From UBA6181 sp016934015 (lineage in GTDB: Bacteria > Bacillota_I > Bacilli_A > Acholeplasmatales > Acholeplasmataceae): 32,960 nt of DNA. The stretch spans positions 1 through 32,960 of the forward strand of contig JAZHDG010000010.1 of NCBI GenBank assembly GCA_036584525.1, given 5' to 3'. How positions within the stretch are numbered: the first letter of the stretch is position 1; every line of letters begins with the position of its first letter. Shown here in pieces: positions 15,872 through 23,260 of the stretch. Position numbers and translations under genes: made by a program. The notes beneath the pieces are model-generated. The model was given only the letters and a program-made list of their open reading frames with translations, was not told the DNA's origin and ran no database searches.

Positions 15872-17307
15872 ACTGCTTCACCTAATAAGAACCAAGTTTT
15901 AGCCTCTGTGATTTTTACAGAAACAATCGAACCAATTAAATGTTTATCGCCCTTGAAATTCACGAGTTTATTATGAGCCGTATATCCAGCTAAAATATTC
16001 TCATCATGTTTTGACACACCATCAACCAATACGGATACGGTCTGATTTAAAAATCGCTGATTTCCTCGTAAATATCCAGCATTAATCACTTCATTTAAAC
16101 GATATAAACGATCCTTTTTTTCATCCTCAGGTGTTAAATCTTCAAAAGATGCTGCTGGAGTCCCTTCTCTTTTTGAAAACACAAAGGTATAAGCACCTTC
16201 AAAATCTGCTTTTTCAACCAAATCCATCGTTTCTAAAAAGTCTTCTTCGGTTTCCCCTGGAAATCCAACAATAATATCTGTCGTGACAGATATGCCAGGT
16301 ACATTTTCTTTTAGTTCATTCAATTTATCAAGGTATGATTCTTTCGTATAATGACGATTCATTTTTTTTAGAACACGATTTGAACCAGATTGCACAGGAA
16401 GATGGAAGAAAGGCATGATATGCTTCCCATCACGCATCGCATGCATGGTTTTCAAGTCTAAGTCATGAGGATGACTGGTTGTAAATCTAATGCGTTCAAT
16501 ACCTATTTGATCTAGATCGCTTAATAAATCACCAAATGTATAATCCATATCCTTAAAATCTTTACCATATGCATTCACATTTTGGCCTAATAATGTAATT
16601 TCTTTATATCCTTGTTCTTTTAATTCAATCACTTCTTTAAAAATCTCATCTTTATGTCTTGAACGTTCTTTACCTCTTGTATATGGGACAATACAGTAAG
16701 TACAAAATTCATCACACCCAAACATGATATTAACCCATGCTTTATACGTGTGATTTCTCACTTTTGGCAAATTTTCCACGATATCGCCTTCTTGAGAATA
16801 GACTTCAATCACACGTTCTTTGCTGAACATGGAAGTTTCAATATATTCTGGAAGTTTATAGATATTGTGTGTACCAAAAACCAAATCAACATGTTGATAT
16901 GTTTTTAAGACTCGTTCAATAACATATTCTTCTTGTGCCATACACCCTGCTAAACCCAAAATGAGATTAGGATTTCGACGTTTGTACGCTTTTAATCGCC
17001 CAAGTTCTCCCCAAATCCGATTTTCTGCATTCTCACGAATGGCACAGGTATTTAAAATAATGACATCACTTTCATCTTCAGTTTCAGCTTTTGTAAATCC
17101 CATTTTCTCTAGAATGCCGGCCATAATTTCACTATCTGCTTCATTACCTTGACAACCATAAGTATGAATTTGATAAGTTTTTAGATAACCAATGTTTTGA
17201 TGTTTTTCTTGAAGTTCGAATTGCAATTCATGGACATCAGTTTTATTTCGCTTGCGTGCATCTTGTAAATTAGGTTTAAAATATTTTTCTATATCAATTT
17301 TGCTCAT
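15868..17307 (-). CDS. miaB: tRNA-2-methylthio-N6-dimethylallyladenosine synthase
   Basis: Radical SAM methylthiotransferase that converts i6A37 to ms2i6A37. The N-terminal MTTase domain has three cluster cysteines (TYGCQ, NTCAIRE, LAGCMAQ). The radical SAM motif is CDEFCTYC followed by IVPYTRGKERSR. A C-terminal TRAM domain of about 60 residues ends the 479-residue protein. In the first motif the usual Met after CQ is Gly (CQGNEADSE), a mild oddity. I start at 17307 after AGGTGA. The frame extends to an ATG at 17367 inside ymdB, but that segment encodes the ymdB terminator hairpin and non-conserved residues. The partner miaA lies nearby. Confidence 0.95.
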   Translation of the reverse strand: MSKIDIEKYFKPNLQDARKRNKTDVHELQFELQEKHQNIGYLKTYQIHTYGCQGNEADSEIMAGILEKMGFTKAETEDESDVIILNTCAIRENAENRIWGELGRLKAYKRRNPNLILGLAGCMAQEEYVIERVLKTYQHVDLVFGTHNIYKLPEYIETSMFSKERVIEVYSQEGDIVENLPKVRNHTYKAWVNIMFGCDEFCTYCIVPYTRGKERSRHKDEIFKEVIELKEQGYKEITLLGQNVNAYGKDFKDMDYTFGDLLSDLDQIGIERIRFTTSHPHDLDLKTMHAMRDGKHIMPFFHLPVQSGSNRVLKKMNRHYTKESYLDKLNELKENVPGISVTTDIIVGFPGETEEDFLETMDLVEKADFEGAYTFVFSKREGTPAASFEDLTPEDEKKDRLYRLNEVINAGYLRGNQRFLNQTVSVLVDGVSKHDENILAGYTAHNKLVNFKGDKHLIGSIVSVKITEAKTWFLLGEAV

Positions 17308-17330
17308 AAAATCACCTGCAGTCATTATAC

Positions 17331-17358
17331 AAGAAAAAACAGTATTTTCATACTGTTT
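17331..17358 (-). terminator. Terminator of ymdB with the stop codon in its loop
   Basis: AAACAGTA (17337-17344) pairs with TACTGTTT (17351-17358), and a T tract follows on the minus strand. The ymdB TGA (17348-17350) is in the hairpin loop. A TATAAT just downstream (17325-17330 region) may restart transcription for miaB, though no good -35 is seen. Confidence 0.65.
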
Positions 17359-18109
17359 CACTTTCAATGTGTATTCTCTCTATTTTTTTAAGATTAAAAT
17401 CCATGAAAACCGCATTAAGTTGAACGGATCCAACTTCTACCTCATTTGGAATGGAGAAACCATTCAAAAAACGATCTAACACAATATCCTTTTTAACACC
17501 AATCACACCATTTAAAGGACCAGTCATCCCTACATCTGTGATGTAAATTGTACCATTTGGTAAGACTCTTTCATCAGCTGTAGGTACATGGGTGTGTGTT
17601 CCAACGATTGCAGTAGCTTTTCCATCCAAATAATGCCCTAAAGCCACTTTTTCAGAAGTAGCTTCTGCATGGATATCAATAAGACTATAATCTGCTTTTA
17701 CCTTTTCCAATTCTTCCTCAATCGTGATAAATGGACATAAAAGATTAGCATTCATAAATGTTCTTCCGAGTGCATTAATAATTTGAAGTTTCTTTCCATT
17801 ATAGTTAATAACTAAAGATCCTGTTCCAGGAGCGTTTCTGAAATTAATTGGCCGAACCACATTCGATCCATCAATAAATTCAAATAGTTCACGATTGCCC
17901 CAAACCCAGTTGCCCATGGTAACAGCTGCAATTCCTAACTCCATCAGTTCTTTATAAATTTTTTTGTTGATTCCTCTTCCTGAAGAAGCATTCTCAGCAT
18001 TGACAACAATGACATTCGGTTTATAATCTTTTTTCAAATATGGCAAAGTTTTTTTAAGCATATCTAGACCAACTTGACCATAAATGTCACCAACAAACAA
18101 TACTTTCAT
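17348..18109 (-). CDS. ymdB: YmdB-family metallophosphoesterase with Trp at position 68
   Basis: Member of the YmdB/DR1281 family of dinuclear-metal phosphodiesterases; in Bacillus YmdB hydrolyses 2',3'-cyclic nucleotides (and cAMP in vitro) and affects biofilm and motility decisions. The 253 residues and numbering match. Metal ligands D8, E39, N40 (VNAENAS), N67, H147, H172 and H174 (GTHTH) are present. The residue after N67, which is His in the family (GNH), is Trp here (GNWVWG, codons AAC TGG GTT TGG GGC). That His is thought to assist catalysis, so activity may be lost or changed. It lies between rny and miaB as in Bacillus; its stop lies in its own terminator. Confidence 0.94.
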   Translation of the reverse strand: MKVLFVGDIYGQVGLDMLKKTLPYLKKDYKPNVIVVNAENASSGRGINKKIYKELMELGIAAVTMGNWVWGNRELFEFIDGSNVVRPINFRNAPGTGSLVINYNGKKLQIINALGRTFMNANLLCPFITIEEELEKVKADYSLIDIHAEATSEKVALGHYLDGKATAIVGTHTHVPTADERVLPNGTIYITDVGMTGPLNGVIGVKKDIVLDRFLNGFSIPNEVEVGSVQLNAVFMDFNLKKIERIHIESETV

Positions 18110-18128
18110 TTTAATTCCCCATTTCTAA

Positions 18129-18150
18129 CAAAAAGAGGCCGCAGCCTCTT
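18129..18150 (-). terminator. Rho-independent terminator of rny
   Basis: AAGAGGC (18133-18139) pairs perfectly with GCCTCTT (18144-18150) around CGCA, followed on the minus strand by five T. The stem overlaps the rny stop. Because ymdB starts only 20 bases after it and has no obvious promoter, some read-through is likely. Confidence 0.85.
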
Positions 18151-19723
18151 ATTTTGCAATATCTGTGGCACGTGTTTCTCGAATGACCGTCACCTTGATT
18201 GTGCCAGGGTACGTCATTTTTTCTTCGATTTGTTCTTTAATTTCACGTGCAACTTTAAATGTTGACAGATCATCAATTTGATCTGCTTTCACAATCACGC
18301 GAATTTCACGACCCGCTTGAATTGCAAATGATTTTTCAACACCCGGAATTTCATTCGAAATTGTTTCGAGCTGTTCGAGTCGCTTGATATAATTTTCCAT
18401 CGATTCGCTTCTTGCACCTGGACGAGCTGCAGATAAAGCATCGGCTGCTGCAACTAACACAGCAATAATACTTTCAGCATCTTTGTCACCATGATGTGAT
18501 GCAATAGCATCCACGACTTCTTTTGGTTCTTTATAACGATTGACAAGGTTTACCCCAATTTCAACATGTCCACCTTCAACTTCATGATCAACAGCTTTAC
18601 CGATGTCATGTAGTAATCCAGCACGACGCGCTAACATTTCATCTTCACCAATCTCAACGGCAAGTTTACCTGCTAAGAATGCTGTTTCAATGGAATGCTT
18701 TAATACGTTTTGTCCATAGCTTGTTCTAAAACTTAGACGTCCTAATAATTTCACTAAATCTGGATGAATACGTCCAATTCCAACAGTAAATACTGCATCT
18801 TCACCCGCTTCGCGAATGAACATATCAACCTCTACTCGTGCTTTTTCAACGACCTCTTCAATACGGCCTGGATGAATTCTTCCATCGGATACAAGTGTGG
18901 TTAATGCCCGTTTAGCAATTTCTCTTCTAATCGGATCAAATCCACTAAGAACGACTGCTTCAGGTGTATCATCAATGATAAGGTCAACACCGGTTAATGC
19001 TTCTATGGTGCGAATATTACGTCCTTCTCTACCGATGATTCTCCCCTTCATGTCATCGTTTGGCAAATCGACAACTGAGACTGTTCTTTCTGTAGTTGTT
19101 TCACTTGCATACTTTTGAATCGCAAGTGCTAACAACTGTTTGGAGCGGTTTTGTACTTCATTTTTAGCTCTTTCTTCTTCATCGCGAATATAAGTTGCGA
19201 TTTCATCCGAAAGGTTTTCTCTTACTCTAGTCATGATGATACTCCGGGCTTCATCTACCGATAAACCGGATATATCAATCAATTTTTCTTCTTGTTGTTT
19301 CAATACTTCTTCCGCTTTGCTATTTAATTGTTCAAGTTGTTCTTTCTTTTCATCGAGTTTTTCTTCACGTAGCGCTAATGTTTCTTCACGCTTATCTAAA
19401 TGAATTGCCCGACGATTTAAAGTTTCTTCGCGTTGTGAAACCTTATTTTCAAGATTCACGACGACCTGTCTGCGTTCACGCAGATCATTGTCAAAATCCT
19501 TGCGTAATGCAAATATTTCTTGTTTCGCCTCTAAAACGCTTTCTCTTTTGTGCTTTTCAGCTTCTTTTTTACCGTCTTCAACAATTTTTTCAGCGATTGA
19601 TCGACTTGCTTTTAAGTTCTTTTCGTGATGCCAAACACGAACAAAATATCCTATAGCAAAGCCAACAATGGCTAGCAAAACGGAGATGGATGCTTCAACA
19701 ACACCGAATGCTAATAAAAACAT
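18149..19723 (-). CDS. rny: Ribonuclease Y
   Basis: Membrane-bound endoribonuclease that starts mRNA decay in Firmicutes. An N-terminal membrane helix (about residues 8-29) is followed by a long coiled coil (about 35-200), a KH domain (KGRIIGREGRNIRTIE at 226-241) and an HD domain with the catalytic LLHDIGKAVDH (370-380). The 524 residues match Bacillus RNase Y. The ATG follows GGAGGTG. It has its own strong promoter, a leader of about 65 bases and a terminator at its stop. The promoter is framed by an inverted repeat. Downstream ymdB and the ricA-like gene suggest a linked RNA-decay and control set. Confidence 0.98.
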   Translation of the reverse strand: MFLLAFGVVEASISVLLAIVGFAIGYFVRVWHHEKNLKASRSIAEKIVEDGKKEAEKHKRESVLEAKQEIFALRKDFDNDLRERRQVVVNLENKVSQREETLNRRAIHLDKREETLALREEKLDEKKEQLEQLNSKAEEVLKQQEEKLIDISGLSVDEARSIIMTRVRENLSDEIATYIRDEEERAKNEVQNRSKQLLALAIQKYASETTTERTVSVVDLPNDDMKGRIIGREGRNIRTIEALTGVDLIIDDTPEAVVLSGFDPIRREIAKRALTTLVSDGRIHPGRIEEVVEKARVEVDMFIREAGEDAVFTVGIGRIHPDLVKLLGRLSFRTSYGQNVLKHSIETAFLAGKLAVEIGEDEMLARRAGLLHDIGKAVDHEVEGGHVEIGVNLVNRYKEPKEVVDAIASHHGDKDAESIIAVLVAAADALSAARPGARSESMENYIKRLEQLETISNEIPGVEKSFAIQAGREIRVIVKADQIDDLSTFKVAREIKEQIEEKMTYPGTIKVTVIRETRATDIAK

Positions 19724-19749
19724 TCTGACACCTCCATTTATTTATTTTA

Positions 19750-19773
19750 ACAATATTGATTAATTCATATTGT
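19750..19773. repeat. 24-base near-palindrome in the rny leader
   Basis: The sequence from 19750 to 19773 starts ACAATAT and ends ATATTGT, with an ATTAAT centre; 10 of 12 base pairs are symmetric. It is in the rny 5' untranslated region, so it could be an operator or, as RNA, a seven-base-pair stem that affects stability or translation. Confidence 0.55.
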
Positions 19774-19840
19774 CTGATACATCATGTCTATATTATTATA
19801 CCTTATTTTTGAAGTTCAAGTCAATCAAGAAGACAATATG
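19766..19840. repeat. Ten-base inverted repeat flanking the rny promoter
   Basis: CATATTGTCT (19766-19775) and its exact reverse complement AGACAATATG (19831-19840) are separated by 55 bases that contain the rny -35 and -10. The left arm shares ATATTGT with the near-palindrome at 19750-19773. This arrangement would suit a repressor that binds both sides of the promoter, but no regulator is identified. Confidence 0.5.
19795..19824 (-). promoter_or_regulatory. Promoter of rny
   Basis: On the minus strand TTGACT (19819-19824), an 18-base spacer and perfect TATAAT (19795-19800). The start point would be about 65 bases before the ATG. Confidence 0.8.
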
Positions 19841-19874
19841 TTTTCTTCACACTTTTCTTTTTTGATTTTTCTTG

Positions 19875-19880
19875 TATAAT
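19875..19880 (+). promoter_or_regulatory. -10 hexamer of the plus-strand membrane protein gene
   Basis: A perfect TATAAT lies 37 bases before the ATG at 19918. The -35 position is T-rich without a good match. It is divergent from the rny promoter with about 50 bases between them, so the two may share regulators. Confidence 0.45.
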
Positions 19881-19917
19881 GGTTATGAGAAACCAAGAAA
19901 ATGGAGCAACTAGACTT

Positions 19918-20538
19918 ATGAATAAAGCAAAATCAAAGAAAAAACAAACATTTTGGACGTGGCTACATCAAAATCGTATCCGCGTTTTTCTATGGGCATT
20001 TTTAATCATCATCCCTGTAGCACTCGTTTTAATTGCATACGTTGGATCCTACACACATAATAAGAAAGTTCATTTTGACCAACAAGAAACAGCCGAAACT
20101 GAGTTCATTAAAGATTTCTTGTCACCAGATGATATAAAATCTCTTGAACTTTTCATCGAATGGGATCAACTAAGTAATCCATCTTATGATGAATTTTCAG
20201 ATCAGTTTTATGGAGGCTATTATCGATTTAACATATCATACCAATCAAAACTAAATTATCAAATCAATTCAGTTCAAGTGACTCCTGTTTTGCAAACAGA
20301 TTGGATTAATTTAAGATCTGTTGGTCAAACCACTTCTATTTACCCTTCAAATTATGTAATACACGTTGATTTCAATCATGAACTTCCAAAAACACCACTT
20401 CTATTTGTTACAGTTAATGAACCAAACTTATATTTGAAGATGGTAATCAATATGACTTTTGGTGGAACAACATCAGAACAAACTGTTTATGTAAAATATG
20501 ATTTAAGTAATGTCAATCCAAATCTTGTTGTTCAATAA
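19918..20538 (+). CDS. Unknown single-span membrane-anchored protein
   Basis: I do not recognise this 206-residue protein. A basic N-terminus (NKAKSKKK) is followed by one hydrophobic span at about residues 23-43, then about 160 mostly beta-prone residues rich in Tyr, Asn and Thr, with no cysteines. By the positive-inside rule the C-terminal domain faces the outside, as a signal-anchored extracellular domain. I start at 19918 (MNKAKSK) because the upstream ATG at 19879 overlaps the TATAAT. The ribosome binding site (GGAG, 11 bases upstream) is rather far. It is a single-gene unit with its own terminator, divergent from rny and convergent with the ABC operon. No function can be inferred. Confidence 0.75.
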   Translation: MNKAKSKKKQTFWTWLHQNRIRVFLWAFLIIIPVALVLIAYVGSYTHNKKVHFDQQETAETEFIKDFLSPDDIKSLELFIEWDQLSNPSYDEFSDQFYGGYYRFNISYQSKLNYQINSVQVTPVLQTDWINLRSVGQTTSIYPSNYVIHVDFNHELPKTPLLFVTVNEPNLYLKMVINMTFGGTTSEQTVYVKYDLSNVNPNLVVQ

Positions 20539-20564
20539 TAACGAGTTAAAAAATTAAATAAATA

Positions 20565-20604
20565 AAAACATTTCCATGTCATCGTTTTATGGGAATGTTT
20601 TTTT
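20565..20604 (+). terminator. Rho-independent terminator of the plus-strand membrane protein gene
   Basis: AAAACATTTCC (20565-20575) pairs with GGGAATGTTTT (20591-20601) with one wobble, around a 15-base loop, followed by a T run through 20604. Confidence 0.8.
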
Positions 20605-20626
20605 ATAATATTCAAACTTTTGTTAA

Positions 20627-20653
20627 CAAAAAGTAGGTCAAATAGCCTACTTT
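20627..20653 (-). terminator. Rho-independent terminator of the cobalamin-protein/ABC operon
   Basis: AAAGTAGG (20630-20637) pairs perfectly with CCTACTTT (20646-20653) around an eight-base loop; on the minus strand T residues follow. It starts 19 bases after the ABC ATPase stop. Confidence 0.8.
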
Positions 20654-20671
20654 GGAGTCTTTAATAGAGTA

Positions 20672-21364
20672 TTAATTTCGAATATCAAGATTTATTCTTC
20701 CATCGTTAATTTCTACAATTCGATCGGCTTTTTCAGCAATATGTCGGTCATGAGTAATAATTATAAAAGTTGTCTTAAATTTCTTGTTGATATCTCTAAG
20801 TAATGTATAAACTTGTTCCGTCGTATCACTGTCAAGATTACCTGTAGGTTCATCAGCTAAAATAATTTTAGGTTGATTAATCAAACTACGAGCAATGGCA
20901 ACCCTTTGTTGTTGACCACCAGACATATTCACTGCTAAATTATTCTTAACTTTTGTTAGTCCAACAATTTCTAATAATTCATTCGCTCGATCAAGTACTT
21001 CTTTAGTAACTTCTTTTTTTGAAATTCGATAAGGCATTAACACATTTTCTAATGCTGTGAATTCAGGCAACAAATAGTGAAATTGAAAAATGAAGCCAAT
21101 CATCTCATTTCTAAGATTTGACAATTCATCTTTTTTCATTAATTGTGTATTTTTACCACCAATAATGACATCACCTGAAGTTGCTTTATCAAGTGTACCT
21201 AAAATATTCAATAGTGTAGATTTTCCACTACCAGATTGACCAATAATTGAATTAAATGACTCTTCTTCAAAAGTCAAATCTAAATCAAATAATACTTGCG
21301 TAGGATTCGGTGTTTTTTCACCATAGATCTTCTTTATTCTTTTTAGTTCAATGATATTAGGCAT
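20672..21364 (-). CDS. ABC transporter ATP-binding protein (MacB/LolD type)
   Basis: The cytoplasmic ATPase of a type VII (mechanotransmission) ABC system. Walker A GQSGSGKST is at residues 42-50, the Q-loop near 94 (FIFQFHYLLP), the signature MSGGQ at 147-151 (Met for the usual Leu), Walker B ILADEPTGNLD at 168-178, and a switch His in ITHD. The LPEFTALENVLMP stretch is typical of the LolD/MacB/FtsE-like group. The 230 residues fit. It overlaps the permease gene by eight bases and is third in the operon. With no outer membrane expected in this lineage, lipoprotein sorting as in LolCDE is unlikely; peptide export, resistance or envelope sensing are the alternatives. Confidence 0.95.
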   Translation of the reverse strand: MPNIIELKRIKKIYGEKTPNPTQVLFDLDLTFEEESFNSIIGQSGSGKSTLLNILGTLDKATSGDVIIGGKNTQLMKKDELSNLRNEMIGFIFQFHYLLPEFTALENVLMPYRISKKEVTKEVLDRANELLEIVGLTKVKNNLAVNMSGGQQQRVAIARSLINQPKIILADEPTGNLDSDTTEQVYTLLRDINKKFKTTFIIITHDRHIAEKADRIVEINDGRINLDIRN

Positions 21365-22514
21365 TTCTAATCACCTCAATAACTGTAAGTTTAGATGACT
21401 TAATCGCTGGTGTTAGAGAAGCAAGTAAGCATGCGACAAGTGCGATACCTGCCGATAATGTAATGAAGCCTCCATCAATCAGTAGTGGAACAACAGGAGT
21501 GCCATCAGGATTTAACGCGAAGGTTGTAAAAGCATATGATAATCCTAATCCAAACAAAACTCCTCCAATAGCCCCAAAAATACCTAAAAACAATCCTTCT
21601 GATAAAAAGACAAATGATGCGTCACGATCCGTAATCCCCATTGCTTTCATAATACCGATTTGTTTAGATTTTTGCATAACTGTAATAGCTAATGTCGATG
21701 AAATACCTAGAACAACAGATATAATAACAAAGATTTGTATCATTAGTGATGAAATACTTTGTCCTTGTAATCCACTCAGTAAATCCTGATTATCAGACAT
21801 CCAATTTTTCGTTTTTAAATCATATGATTGTAGATTTTGATCATAGGTTAATGCAATAGATTCGGCATCGAAAACTTCAGAAATTTGTGTTTCAATTGAT
21901 GATACGATTTCTTCACCCTTAATTCCTTGAGCAGTTTCTAAAGTAGCAACTCCCCAAGTTTGATTCAAAGAAGCGAGTTTAAAATCAAAAAAGCCTGAAA
22001 CAGTTAATGTATAAACATCGACACCAATGAGCATTTCAATTTGATCACCTTTTGAAACACCTAATTTTTGACCTAATTCAACACCAAGCAATACCTCATT
22101 TAATTGTTGAGGTAGTTGGCTGTTTTCGGTAAGTTTTTCATCGAATGCATAAATTTGATTTGCATCATCAAAATTAAATCCACGGAATACAATTCGTTCT
22201 GTTTTTTCAATACCATTCCGTGCGATTCCACCTAAATCTAAAGTTGGTGAAACTATTGTAAATTGATTGTCATTTTCTAGAATCTCGATGATATTATCAT
22301 AATTTTCAATAGATCTATCATCTTCGCTTGGAATAATCGTAACTTGTGAGGATGACCCAATTGTCGTATCAACTAAACTTGCTTGTAGACCACTAATGAG
22401 TGATCCAATAAAGACTTGGACAGAAACTCCGACAGATATACCTAAAATAATGATCAATGTTTGTCGTTTTGCTGAGGTTAAAAACCGCCATGCAATTTGA
22501 ATGGCTAATTTCAT
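21357..22514 (-). CDS. ABC transporter permease, FtsX/MacB family
   Basis: A 385-residue permease with the MacB/LolE layout: one N-terminal span (about residues 17-40), an extracellular domain of about 200 residues (MacB_PCD-like), then three spans (about 252-278, 298-325 and 345-375) forming the FtsX domain. The motifs GLQASLVDTTIG, QKSKQIGIMKAMG (coupling helix) and PAIKSSKLTVIEVIRNA (C-terminal end) are typical. Only one permease gene is present, so a homodimer is expected. Its start overlaps the cobalamin-binding gene by four bases (ATGA), so the two are translationally coupled. Substrate unknown. Confidence 0.93.
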   Translation of the reverse strand: MKLAIQIAWRFLTSAKRQTLIIILGISVGVSVQVFIGSLISGLQASLVDTTIGSSSQVTIIPSEDDRSIENYDNIIEILENDNQFTIVSPTLDLGGIARNGIEKTERIVFRGFNFDDANQIYAFDEKLTENSQLPQQLNEVLLGVELGQKLGVSKGDQIEMLIGVDVYTLTVSGFFDFKLASLNQTWGVATLETAQGIKGEEIVSSIETQISEVFDAESIALTYDQNLQSYDLKTKNWMSDNQDLLSGLQGQSISSLMIQIFVIISVVLGISSTLAITVMQKSKQIGIMKAMGITDRDASFVFLSEGLFLGIFGAIGGVLFGLGLSYAFTTFALNPDGTPVVPLLIDGGFITLSAGIALVACLLASLTPAIKSSKLTVIEVIRNA

Positions 22515-23158
22515 GCGGCTACCTCCAAACTAAATTTTTTAATATCTTCAAGTGATTGAAGCACATAATCTACATTTATTTGTTCAGTTGCTCCATCGTG
22601 TTTGAAGGCTAAACCTCCAACCACAATTTTAACGTCCGGAAAAAATTTTTTGATTTCATCAGTTATTTGTTTTGTTACAACAATGTTATATGGGTTGGTC
22701 ACCGAAAGTGCAACGAAATCAGGTTCATAAGCTCGTATTGCTGATAAAATCTCAGATTTAGGTGTGTTCGCCCCAATATAATGTGCATCAAATCCTTCAA
22801 GTCTTAAATAATGTGAAACCATAATCGCGCCTATTTCATGATATTCAAATGATGGTGTTAAAACAACAATTTTTTTCCCAACAGGTTTTTTATCCTTTGA
22901 TTTTATCAAAACATGTTGATAACAAGATTCTATTATTGTACGAATAATAGAAGTTCGAAAGTGTTCTTTCCAAATGCAAATTTCTTCGTCTTTAACGTCA
23001 CATTCGAATAATGATAAAGAAGGTGCTAATAAATTTTGATAAAGTGTTTCAATGTCCATTTCTTTTGACTCGATTAGATTTAATGCAAATGTAATTGCAC
23101 GGTCTCGGTCTTCTTGTTTTAAGAATTCCATAAAAGTTTCATAGGCTTTGATATCCAT
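22511..23158 (-). CDS. Stand-alone cobalamin-binding protein (CarH-like sensor module without DNA-binding domain)
   Basis: Residues 1-85 look like the four-helix cap domain (B12-binding_2) and 93-215 like the Rossmann cobalamin domain. The Rossmann part has E-x-H-x-x-G at 105-110 (H107 would be the lower axial ligand), S152 and G181-G182, and closely resembles the CarH/LitR group (YHEIG, HYIGANTP). In the cap the EH pair of the photoreceptor motif W-x9-EH is kept (E65, H66), but the Trp position is Val55. The N-terminal MerR-type helix-turn-helix of CarH is absent. It is first in an operon with an ABC permease and ATPase, overlapping the permease by four bases. AAGGAGGA precedes the ATG. A role in sensing B12 (or light) for the transporter is inference. 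Confidence 0.88.
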   Translation of the reverse strand: MDIKAYETFMEFLKQEDRDRAITFALNLIESKEMDIETLYQNLLAPSLSLFECDVKDEEICIWKEHFRTSIIRTIIESCYQHVLIKSKDKKPVGKKIVVLTPSFEYHEIGAIMVSHYLRLEGFDAHYIGANTPKSEILSAIRAYEPDFVALSVTNPYNIVVTKQITDEIKKFFPDVKIVVGGLAFKHDGATEQINVDYVLQSLEDIKKFSLEVAA

Positions 23159-23184
23159 TTGAATCCTCCTTTTAATTATTTATA

Positions 23185-23213
23185 ATTATAGCATTTTTAA
23201 ATTACCAATGTAA
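23185..23213 (-). promoter_or_regulatory. Promoter of the cobalamin-protein/ABC operon
   Basis: On the minus strand TTACAT (23208-23213), a 17-base spacer and TATAAT (23185-23190) with TGC before it, an extended -10. It lies between the recA terminator and the cobalamin-protein ATG. No CarH-type operator or cobalamin riboswitch is seen in the short leader. Confidence 0.7.
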
Positions 23214-23223
23214 CTAAAATGAT

Positions 23224-23254
23224 AAAAAAGACTGCACGGATAGACGTGCAGTCT
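23224..23254 (-). terminator. Rho-independent terminator of recA
   Basis: AGACTGCACG (23229-23238) pairs perfectly with CGTGCAGTCT (23245-23254) around GATAGA, with six T following on the minus strand. This is the strongest terminator in the window. Confidence 0.95.
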
Positions 23255-23260
23255 AACTAT

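Noticed and set aside
17308..17367. Twenty-residue N-terminal extension of MiaB
   Set aside because: The segment is the ymdB end and terminator; AGGTGA precedes the ATG at 17307.
19879..19917. Thirteen-residue extension of the plus-strand membrane protein
   Set aside because: Its ATG overlaps the TATAAT hexamer and would fall outside the transcript.
23159..23260. Cobalamin riboswitch before the cobalamin-protein operon
   Set aside because: The space holds only the recA terminator and a promoter; the leader is far too short for a cobalamin aptamer.
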